5,739 bases of DNA from an uncultured Candidatus Saccharibacteria bacterium (GTDB lineage Bacteria; Patescibacteria; Saccharimonadia; Saccharimonadales; UBA5946), in contig CAMPIR010000046.1 of assembly GCA_946886435.1 (NCBI GenBank), positions 1 through 5,739 on the forward strand, given 5' to 3'. The notes beneath the pieces are model-generated. The model saw only the letters and a list, made by a program, of their open reading frames with translations, was not told the DNA's origin and did no database searches. This document shows, in pieces, positions 1 through 4,946 of this stretch. The position numbers were made by a program, and so were the translations under genes. Position 1 is the first letter of the stretch, and each line of letters starts with the position of its first letter.

Positions 1-1696
1 TCTGTGGTGCAAATGGGCTGATACTGAGTCGTGGCTGCGCCATCGTAGTCAGCATGTGCTCGAGGATACGAGCACGGCCATCGCGTCCCTGCTCGAGGGC
101 TTTTCGGAGTATCTCAACTGGCAGACCATGGACTTTCATATCCATCTGCAGTGCCGTGATGCCTTCGGTCGTACCGGTAACTTTGAAGTCCATGTCCCCG
201 GCAAAGTCCTCAGCATCAGCGATGTCACTCATGACGTACGGTGTGTCACCGTCGAGCATCAGACCCATGGCGATACCAGAGACTGGCCGTTTGAGCGGGA
301 CACCAGCGTCCATCAGGGCGAGGCATGAAGCACAAGTCGCAGCCATGCTGGTTGAACCGTTCTGGCTCATGATCTCAGTCACCGAACGAACCGCATACGG
401 GAAATCTTCTTCACTCGGCATAACAGCCATCAGAGCGCGCTCAGCTAGGTAGCCGTGACCGATCTCGCGTCGGCCTGGAGAGCCGAGGCGGCGGATCTCA
501 CCGACCGTATATCCCGGGGCGTTGTAGTGGTGCATGTAGCGGCGTTCGCCGTCAGAAACTTCCATGGTGTCAACGATCTGGGCGTAGCTCAGTGGCGCCA
601 GCGTAACGATGTTCATCGCCTGGGTGACACCGCGGGTAAAGATGCTCGAACCGTGGGTACGTGGCAGTACGCCGACTTCGGAGCTCAGCGGTCGGATCTC
701 GGTCAGTTCACGACCATCAGGACGGGTACTGCTCTCAACGATGCCCTTTCGAACGTCTTTGTGGAGCGCGCTCGTAAACGCGTCATCGTACTCGCCGCGA
801 ACTGCGGCGTAGTCTTCACCCTTCTCTGCCTCTAGGGCTTGGTGAAACTCAGTCTTTAGGGTGGCAATCATCGCGTTTCGCTCAGGATAGGCAACCCGAA
901 GCGGTTCGCCCAGTTTGCCATCAACCCAGGCGTCGACTTCCTTTTGGATGTCCTCGTTTGGCAAGACGAGCTCGTATTCGAGCGCGGCGACACCAACTTT
1001 TTCAACCAGTTCCTTTTGGAGCTTGATCGCGACCTGATACTGTTCAGCCGCCCAGGCGATTGCATCGACGACGACGTCTTCAGAGACTTCTTCGGCGCCG
1101 GCCTCAACCATCATGACGCCGTTTTCGATACCAGCGACAACCAGGTCGAGATCGGATGCTTCACGCTCCTCAGGGCTGAGGAAAGCTTTGAACTCACCGT
1201 CAACGCGGCCAACTCGAAGTCCAGCGACGGGACCGTCAAACGGTGCACCGGTCAGACTGAGCGCTGCGCTCGCCGCAATCATACCGATCATGTCAGGACG
1301 AAAGCTCGGGTCCATAGAGAGAACGCTGGCGACAACTTGGACTTCTTGGCGGTAGCCTTTCGGGAATAGTGGTCGGATCGGACGGTCGATGAGGCGGCCG
1401 ATCAGGATCGCTTCGTCTGATGGACGGCCTTCACGCTTGATGAAACGGCTGCCAGAAATCTTGCCAGCTGCATACATTTTTTCTTCATAATCGACTGAAA
1501 GTGGAAAATAATCCATCGCATAGGCTGGTCGACCGCCCACCATACTGGTGCCGAGCACGACGGTGTCGCCGTAGCGGACCATGACACTGGCGGTGGTACG
1601 GAAGCCAACGCGGTTGACTTCTAGGGTTAGTGGTTTGCCACAAAAATCGCCGGATACAGAGATGATCTCTTTGCCGGTCGGGTTAATAGTACTCAT
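1..1696 (-). CDS. pnp: Polynucleotide phosphorylase (PNPase), 3' end cut by window edge
   Basis: This enzyme is a phosphorolytic 3'-5' exoribonuclease that degrades and tails RNA in the cytoplasm as a ring-shaped trimer. The window holds 565 codons of a protein that is usually about 700 residues. Visible parts are the first RNase PH core (about residues 12-145, including KREGRPS at 87-93 and RLIDRPIRPLFP), the all-helical linker (about 205-320), RPDGR at 325-329, and the second core with LPRTHGS (344-350), MHHYN (388-392), RREIGHG (409-415), NGSTSM (446-451) and GDMDFK (500-505). D497, D503 and K505 line up with the metal/catalytic D486, D492 and K494 of E. coli PNPase. The KH and S1 domains would lie beyond the left edge. 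The ATG start is set by a strong GAGGAGG Shine-Dalgarno sequence. Departures from the usual family spelling are FIKR for FFRR (85-88) and HYNAPGY for HYNFPPY (390-396). The frame is open throughout, with no sign of decay. Confidence 0.98.
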   Translation of the reverse strand, partial: MSTINPTGKEIISVSGDFCGKPLTLEVNRVGFRTTASVMVRYGDTVVLGTSMVGGRPAYAMDYFPLSVDYEEKMYAAGKISGSRFIKREGRPSDEAILIGRLIDRPIRPLFPKGYRQEVQVVASVLSMDPSFRPDMIGMIAASAALSLTGAPFDGPVAGLRVGRVDGEFKAFLSPEEREASDLDLVVAGIENGVMMVEAGAEEVSEDVVVDAIAWAAEQYQVAIKLQKELVEKVGVAALEYELVLPNEDIQKEVDAWVDGKLGEPLRVAYPERNAMIATLKTEFHQALEAEKGEDYAAVRGEYDDAFTSALHKDVRKGIVESSTRPDGRELTEIRPLSSEVGVLPRTHGSSIFTRGVTQAMNIVTLAPLSYAQIVDTMEVSDGERRYMHHYNAPGYTVGEIRRLGSPGRREIGHGYLAERALMAVMPSEEDFPYAVRSVTEIMSQNGSTSMAATCASCLALMDAGVPLKRPVSGIAMGLMLDGDTPYVMSDIADAEDFAGDMDFKVTGTTEGITALQMDMKVHGLPVEILRKALEQGRDGRARILEHMLTTMAQPRLSISPFAPQ

Positions 1697-1700
1697 AAAA

Positions 1701-1710
1701 GTACCTCCTC
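1701..1710 (-). promoter_or_regulatory. Strong ribosome binding site of pnp
   Basis: On the minus strand this reads GAGGAGGTAC followed by TTTT and the ATG. It is a near-perfect match to the anti-Shine-Dalgarno sequence at normal spacing and fixes the pnp start. It stands out because no other gene in the window has a well-placed Shine-Dalgarno sequence. Confidence 0.93.
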
Positions 1711-1719
1711 ATGTTTAGT

Positions 1720-1774
1720 GCGGAGAGTAACAGGTGTGAACGCTCAGGGAGCCCTTACATCTATCACTATCCGC
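1720..1774 (-). promoter_or_regulatory. Long imperfect hairpin in the pnp 5' leader
   Basis: In the pnp transcript, positions 1774-1764 pair with 1720-1730 over 11 positions (one mismatch, one G-U). The stem continues with three more pairs (1763-1761 with 1731-1733), then 1759-1757 with 1735-1737, and 1755-1754 with 1739-1740. It is capped by a 4-bp stem GCUC/GAGC with a CCU loop (1752-1742). This gives about 23 pairs, interrupted only by single mismatches. No U-run follows, so it is not a terminator. It begins about 8 nt after the predicted transcription start and ends 9 nt before the Shine-Dalgarno sequence. In E. coli, a leader stem-loop of pnp is cut by RNase III and PNPase then represses its own synthesis. 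A similar role here is inference from position and shape. Confidence 0.7.
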
Positions 1775-1788
1775 GTATTTACCCTCTT

Positions 1789-1797
1789 AGTATACCA
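1789..1797 (-). promoter_or_regulatory. Extended -10 promoter of pnp
   Basis: The minus strand reads TGGTATACT, an extended -10 element (TGn plus TATACT, 5 of 6 consensus bases), just after the stop codon of the upstream gene. No good -35 lies at 16-18 bp; ATGACA occurs at 20 bp. Extended -10 promoters often do without a -35. The predicted start near 1782 gives a leader of about 85 nt. Confidence 0.65.
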
Positions 1798-1800
1798 CCC

Positions 1801-2313
1801 TTATAGCTTGGTAATGTCATGGAGCTCACCGTCAGCGTCTCGAGCATACACGCCTTTGACATCGCTCGCCTTGACCCAGCCCTGCTCGGCCGCGGCTTTG
1901 GAGGCTTCGATGACGTAACGGCCGCCGAGTGACATCTTTCGATCGTCAACGCCATCATTCCAATAGGTTGCATGCGTTTCGGTCTGAGCCCGCTCGCCGT
2001 TGGTCGCCGTATAGAGCCCACGGACGACGCCGGCTTCAGCCATATCCTCGATAGCCTGCCTATGTACTTGGCGGTAAACATTGTCGCTGCTCATCGGTAC
2101 ATCACCTTCCCCGATAAATAACCCTTTACCGTGTTTGTTGGGGTTGGCGACACCAGTCATCTCTGTATGCTCATCAGCGGCTTTGTCTAGGTCGTCACGT
2201 TGCATCGCAATGAGACAAAGGTGGCCAAGACTGCGAAGCTCCTCGGTGGTGAGAAGCTCTGACGCGCGGCGACGTTCAGGAGATTTACGGGGAGATGGCT
2301 GTTCAGCTGACAT
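1801..2313 (-). CDS. Uncharacterised 170-residue protein between rpsO and pnp
   Basis: I do not recognise this protein. It has a charged, Pro/Arg/Glu-rich N-terminus (about residues 1-20), a helical segment LLTTEELRSLGHLCLIAMQR (20-39), and a globular-looking second half. That half contains VYRQVHRQAIEDMAEAGVVR, a segment ending THATYWNDG, then GRYVIEAS, GWVKASDV and a terminal GVYARDADGELHDITKL. There is no signal peptide or membrane segment, and one cysteine. The order of a first strand with Arg/His, a TYW segment and a VIEAS strand faintly recalls ADP-ribosyltransferase-like folds, but this is only a weak impression. It is very likely real: it has its own near-consensus promoter, is preceded by the rpsO terminator, and has codon use like its neighbours. 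There is no clear Shine-Dalgarno sequence before the ATG; the predicted leader is about 22 nt and A/T-rich. The gap to pnp is 104 bp and to rpsO 106 bp. Confidence 0.85.
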   Translation of the reverse strand: MSAEQPSPRKSPERRRASELLTTEELRSLGHLCLIAMQRDDLDKAADEHTEMTGVANPNKHGKGLFIGEGDVPMSSDNVYRQVHRQAIEDMAEAGVVRGLYTATNGERAQTETHATYWNDGVDDRKMSLGGRYVIEASKAAAEQGWVKASDVKGVYARDADGELHDITKL

Positions 2314-2341
2314 ATTTTTATTTCAAGAGATTACTAGGCCT

Positions 2342-2370
2342 ATCATAGCAAAAAACTTATGTTTTGTCAA
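2342..2370 (-). promoter_or_regulatory. Near-consensus sigma-70 promoter of the 170-codon gene
   Basis: On the minus strand, TTGACA (2370-2365) is followed by exactly 17 bp and then TATGAT (2347-2342), with TGC directly before the -10, so it is also an extended -10. The predicted start near 2335 leaves a leader of about 22 nt without a Shine-Dalgarno sequence. The promoter sits just past the rpsO terminator, so this gene is an independent transcription unit. Confidence 0.88.
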
Positions 2371-2382
2371 GGTCATGGCATC

Positions 2383-2413
2383 AAAAAAAGAACTCCCGGC
2401 TGGGAGCTCTTTT
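2383..2413 (-). terminator. Intrinsic terminator of rpsO
   Basis: On the minus strand, AGAGCTCCC (2410-2402), loop AGCC and GGGAGTTCT (2397-2389) form a 9-bp stem with one G-U pair, followed by a run of T to 2383. It starts about 7 nt after the rpsO stop codon. A short T-run (2410-2413) also follows the stem on the plus strand, but no plus-strand gene ends here. Confidence 0.95.
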
Positions 2414-2419
2414 GGTGGA

Positions 2420-2686
2420 CTATTTGCGGAGTCCGAGTTTGGCGACGATCGCCTGATAGGCAGCGAAGTCTTTGTTCTCGAGGTATTTGAGAAGTTTCTT
2501 GCGCTTGCCAACCATCTGGATCAGACCGCGACGAGCCATGTGGTCGTGCTTGTTGGTCTGGAGATGCTCAGTGATCTCTTTGATGCGCGCCGTCAGCACA
2601 GAAGCCTGAACCTGTGGAGAGCCCACGTCAGTCTTGTGCGTCGCGACGTCAGTCATCGCCTTGGTTTTCGCGTCTTTCGTAATCAT
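2420..2686 (-). CDS. rpsO: Small ribosomal subunit protein S15
   Basis: S15 is a primary binder of the central domain of 16S rRNA; it organises the platform of the 30S subunit and contributes to the inter-subunit bridge with 23S rRNA. The 88-residue length is normal for the family. Recognisable blocks are DVGSPQVQ (20-27), the helix LTARIKEITEHLQTNKHDH (31-49), RRGLIQMVGKRKKLLKYL (52-69) and the terminal LGLRK. The numbering aligns directly with E. coli: Asp20, Gly22, Gln27, His41 and Asp48 are kept, but Thr21 is Val and Ser51 is Ala, both positions normally conserved as rRNA contacts. The ATG at 2686 aligns with the family start. No Shine-Dalgarno sequence precedes it, and the likely -10 lies 7 nt upstream, suggesting a leaderless or nearly leaderless mRNA. 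The gap to the upstream 272-codon gene is 43 bp; a strong terminator follows. Confidence 0.98.
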   Translation of the reverse strand: MITKDAKTKAMTDVATHKTDVGSPQVQASVLTARIKEITEHLQTNKHDHMARRGLIQMVGKRKKLLKYLENKDFAAYQAIVAKLGLRK

Positions 2687-2693
2687 CTGGAAT

Positions 2694-2722
2694 ACTTTAT
2701 CAGATATCGTGTCTTATGACAA
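2694..2722 (-). promoter_or_regulatory. Probable rpsO promoter giving a leaderless transcript
   Basis: On the minus strand, TTGTCA (2722-2717, 5 of 6 consensus bases) is followed by a 17-bp spacer and TAAAGT (2699-2694, 4 of 6). The predicted transcription start at 2687-2686 coincides with the ATG of rpsO. If used, the transcript has no 5' leader in which an S15-binding autoregulatory structure could form. Confidence 0.55.
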
Positions 2723-2729
2723 CCTCTGT

Positions 2730-3548
2730 TTAGGTCCAAAGTTCAGTATGTGAGTCGTTGATCTTGGGTCTCGCCTTATGCTCAAGCCCAAGCCACTCCG
2801 CTTGGCGAGCGTTATCGTCGCTTCGCATCACATTTACGAGAAGCCCATAGGTCAGGCGCGCCGCTCGAAGTAATAACGCGTCACGAGGATTTTCCTCGGG
2901 AAACTCATATCCCCTGAGAAGTGCATCACTTAGCTCGGCGTGTCCGCCTACGTGCTCGACCTCTGTTTGTAATGCATTTATGAACTCAGGCATGAGTTTG
3001 TGAGCACGGACAAGATACGGCTTACTGCCGTGTATCACCGCATTATCGAAAAGGTCAGCCGATGCGTCTGGCACACGAGGCGGCGAACATAGGGTCAACG
3101 AAAAATTATTAAACCCACGCTGATACAGCAGCTCGGATTTTTGGTCATCCGTAAGATCGATACCATCATGGTGAGCTCTTAGGATTTGGCCGTCGAGCCA
3201 GTTCTTCTTTTGTTCATCGTTCATATGTATCAACATGCGTTGGATAAATACCTCATGCCCGAACATCTCGTCTGCGTGCGAAGCGCTCAGAGACCCGTCA
3301 AACATCTCGGCAAACTTAGGTCGCAGCGCCAGAGAGGACTCATCATCAGGCCACCCTACGCCTTCGACAACTGCCTCTTCGGCCAGAGCTAGCTTGTCAG
3401 GTGCAATCTCGCCGAGACGTCCGAGTGTTAGCGGTTTACCTGCCTCTGCAAACCGATCAAGCAACGATTCGTGTCGCAGTAGCTCAGCGAGTAGGTCGAG
3501 CTGCTCAGGCTGAGGTATACGCTCCGGTGGAGAGAGTTCATTCATCAT
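2730..3548 (-). CDS. Uncharacterised acidic helical protein in the ribF position
   Basis: I do not recognise this 272-residue protein. It is rich in Leu, Ala, Glu and Asp, probably soluble, acidic and mainly alpha-helical, with a single cysteine and no signal peptide or membrane segment. Noticeable stretches are LDLLAELLRHESLLDRFAEA (18-37), FGHEVFIQRMLIHMNDEQKK, RAHHDGIDLTDDQKSELLYQ and, near the C-terminus, AARLTYGLLVNVMRSDDNAR. I see no nucleotide-binding or metal-site motif that would assign it. It does not resemble RibF, the FAD synthetase often encoded between truB and rpsO. The start is a double ATG. A perfect-consensus promoter places the transcription start on the second ATG (3545), so the true protein probably has 271 residues, read from a leaderless mRNA. 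The truB stop is 28 bp upstream and rpsO starts 43 bp downstream. That position hints at a link to translation or RNA, but this is only context. Confidence 0.83.
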   Translation of the reverse strand: MMNELSPPERIPQPEQLDLLAELLRHESLLDRFAEAGKPLTLGRLGEIAPDKLALAEEAVVEGVGWPDDESSLALRPKFAEMFDGSLSASHADEMFGHEVFIQRMLIHMNDEQKKNWLDGQILRAHHDGIDLTDDQKSELLYQRGFNNFSLTLCSPPRVPDASADLFDNAVIHGSKPYLVRAHKLMPEFINALQTEVEHVGGHAELSDALLRGYEFPEENPRDALLLRAARLTYGLLVNVMRSDDNARQAEWLGLEHKARPKINDSHTELWT

Positions 3549-3551
3549 TGT

Positions 3552-3580
3552 ATTATAGCATTTAAGCTATTTACTGTCAA
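3552..3580 (-). promoter_or_regulatory. Perfect-consensus sigma-70 promoter, leaderless start
   Basis: On the minus strand, TTGACA (3580-3575) is followed by exactly 17 bp and TATAAT (3557-3552), preceded by TGC (extended -10). Every hexamer base matches consensus. The last -10 base at 3552 puts +1 at 3545, the A of the second ATG of the 272-codon gene. The -35 overlaps the truB stop codon (TGA, 3579-3577). Confidence 0.9.
3555..3570. repeat. Short inverted repeat over the -10/spacer of the consensus promoter
   Basis: ATAGC (3555-3559) and GCTAT (3566-3570) form a perfect 5-bp inverted repeat with a 6-bp centre, overlapping the -10 and spacer. It could be an operator half-site pair. It is short enough to be chance in A/T-rich promoter DNA, and no T-run makes it a truB terminator. 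Confidence 0.3.
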
Positions 3581-4236
3581 TCTGTTATGTTCATTGATTC
3601 GAGCGTCTTCGCATCGGCAATATCCCACTTTGAGATGGATGTTCGACGCAACTGTACGCAATACGCCCCTGTTCCGAGTGCGGTACCGATATCCTCGGCA
3701 AGCGTGCGGATATACGTGCCGCTGCTGACGTGAGCGCGGATACGAAGTTCGGGATAGCTATAGTCCACTAGCTCAAGTGAATGGATCGTGACTTGGCGCG
3801 GCGGTATCTCGACCGTCTCGCCCCTATGCGCGAGCTTGTATGCCCGCTGACCGTTTACCTTGATGGCGCTGAAGGCCGGCGGTATCTGGGTGATAACCCC
3901 CGTAAAGCCTTCGAGAACCGCCTGGAGAGCCTCATGAGACGGCACAGCACTAGAACTCTCAGTGATATCCCCTTCCGTGTCACCTGTCGTACTCGTCTGC
4001 CCTAGACGGACAGTCGCCTCGTACACTTTGTCGAGTTTGCTATAGCGCTCGGCGTTTTTGCACTCCTTACCAACCACCAGAATCATCAGGCCGGTCGCAA
4101 ACGGATCTAAAGTCCCCGTGTGACCAACCTTGACGCGCTTACCCGCTTGCTGGGTCAGTACACGACGAATCCGCGCCACGACACCAAAACTGGTCATGTC
4201 GGCCGGTTTATCGATAAGAAGTATTCCATCTTGCAC
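3577..4236 (-). CDS. truB: tRNA pseudouridine(55) synthase, short form
   Basis: TruB isomerises uridine 55 in the T-loop of tRNAs to pseudouridine and also acts as a tRNA folding chaperone. Visible family motifs are GILLIDKPADMTSFGVV (4-20), the catalytic loop GHTGTLDPFATG (38-49) with nucleophile Asp44, DKVYEATVRLGQ with the stacking Tyr72, the IPPAFSAIKVNGQRAY block (118-133), and SSGTYIRTLAEDIG (171-184) with Arg177. At 219 residues it is clearly shorter than E. coli TruB (about 314). It ends soon after LRRTSISKWDIADAKTLE, so the C-terminal PUA-like extension is missing; such compact forms fit reduced genomes. The start is GTG; an in-frame TAG lies eight codons upstream and no ATG is available. 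GAGG lies only 2 nt from the GTG, too close for a normal Shine-Dalgarno sequence, while a TAAACT sits 7 nt upstream as expected for a leaderless start. It is first in the minus-strand series. Confidence 0.97.
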   Translation of the reverse strand: MQDGILLIDKPADMTSFGVVARIRRVLTQQAGKRVKVGHTGTLDPFATGLMILVVGKECKNAERYSKLDKVYEATVRLGQTSTTGDTEGDITESSSAVPSHEALQAVLEGFTGVITQIPPAFSAIKVNGQRAYKLAHRGETVEIPPRQVTIHSLELVDYSYPELRIRAHVSSGTYIRTLAEDIGTALGTGAYCVQLRRTSISKWDIADAKTLESMNITD

Positions 4237-4259
4237 GCCCTCTAGTTTACACTGAGGCT
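4237..4259. promoter_or_regulatory. Compact divergent promoter region of truB and the deacetylase gene
   Basis: Only 23 bp separate the two start codons. On the minus strand TAAACT (4249-4244) lies 7 nt from the truB GTG; on the plus strand TACACT (4248-4253) lies 6 nt from the deacetylase ATG. Each matches the -10 consensus in 4 of 6 bases, including the key TAnnnT, and the two overlap by 2 bp. No convincing -35 was found for either, and any such element would lie inside the opposite coding region. Confidence 0.42.
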
Positions 4260-4946
4260 ATGAAAAAGGTTATTTTCGGTATCTTTGCCCACCCCGACGA
4301 CGAAGCATTCGGTCCGAGCGGTGCGCTGCTCATGGAAACCAAGGCCGGCAATGACGTCCATCTCATCACCCTAACACTGGGCGACGCCGGTACGAACCCG
4401 GATAACGTCCCTGATCTTGCCGCCGTCCGTGACGGTGAGTGGCGCGAGGCTGGCAGCCTCATGGGTGCCAAGAGCATGCATTTCCTCGGTTACAAGGACG
4501 GACAGCTCAATAACCTCGCTATGCTCGAGATCCACGACAGGCTACTCACGCTTATTCGTGACATAGTGAGCGGTGAAACTGAAGAGATCGAGATCGAACT
4601 GATGTCGATGGACACCAACGGCATCTCTGGGCACATCGACCATATCGTTGCCGGCCGCAGTGCGTGCTATGTGTTTTATAAACTGAGAGAGACAGATCAA
4701 CGAGTTACCCGTTTACGACTGAGTGCCATCCCCAAAAGTTATCTACCAGGATCAAATACGCACTGGCTCTATATGGACGCTGGGCGCGAGGACAGTGAAA
4801 TCGGCGAAATCACCGATGCAAGGGAGCACCGGGATGAGATCATCGCCATCATGCGTACGCATCACTCACAGCGTGGCGACGGCGAAAGCCACATCAAAAA
4901 CAGAGGTGACGATATCGGCCTCTGTCACTTTATCGTCCTTTACTAG
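4260..4946 (+). CDS. LmbE/PIG-L family zinc-dependent N-deacetylase
   Basis: Members of this family remove acetyl groups from GlcNAc-type sugars and related amides (PIG-L, MshB, BshB). The 228-residue length is typical. The first metal motif AHPDDE is at 10-15 (His11 and Asp14 as zinc ligands, Asp13 as the likely general base). TLGDAG at 39-44 corresponds to the usual T-GE-G turn. REAG plus MGAKSMHFLGYKDGQL (62-83) is the standard second block, and NGISGHIDH (120-128) carries the third zinc ligand His128. THHSQRGDG at 200-208 is the usual C-terminal loop. All expected catalytic residues are present, so the enzyme should be active. The substrate cannot be read from the sequence; a role in cell-surface glycan or sugar-conjugate chemistry is only a guess. 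No signal peptide, so cytoplasmic. The ATG is preceded by GAGGCT, with GAGG too close for a good Shine-Dalgarno sequence and a -10-like TACACT at the leaderless distance. It diverges from truB and converges with the right-hand gene, overlapping it by 4 bp. Confidence 0.93.
   Translation: MKKVIFGIFAHPDDEAFGPSGALLMETKAGNDVHLITLTLGDAGTNPDNVPDLAAVRDGEWREAGSLMGAKSMHFLGYKDGQLNNLAMLEIHDRLLTLIRDIVSGETEEIEIELMSMDTNGISGHIDHIVAGRSACYVFYKLRETDQRVTRLRLSAIPKSYLPGSNTHWLYMDAGREDSEIGEITDAREHRDEIIAIMRTHHSQRGDGESHIKNRGDDIGLCHFIVLY

Noticed and set aside
54..1369. Several plus-strand open frames opposite pnp (for example 54-452, 455-835, 944-1369)
   Set aside because: They are antisense to a fully conserved PNPase reading frame, their translations are Ser/Arg- or Asp/Val-rich with no family motif, and no promoter or Shine-Dalgarno sequence precedes them.
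1720..1774. pnp leader hairpin as an intrinsic terminator of the upstream gene or as a riboswitch
   Set aside because: No U-run follows it on the minus strand, and I recognise no conserved riboswitch core; a simple regulatory hairpin fits better.
2081..2719. A 212-codon plus-strand open frame
   Set aside because: It runs antisense across all of rpsO, its terminator and the promoter and 5' part of the 170-codon gene. The translation resembles a shadow frame and has no recognisable domain.
3577..3579. Possible recoding of TGA as glycine (as in some other CPR lineages)
   Set aside because: The only TGA at a gene end is the truB stop, and no in-frame TGA occurs inside any conserved gene here; all visible glycines use GGN codons. 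Reading through would add only one more codon before TAA, so the test is weak, but nothing supports recoding.
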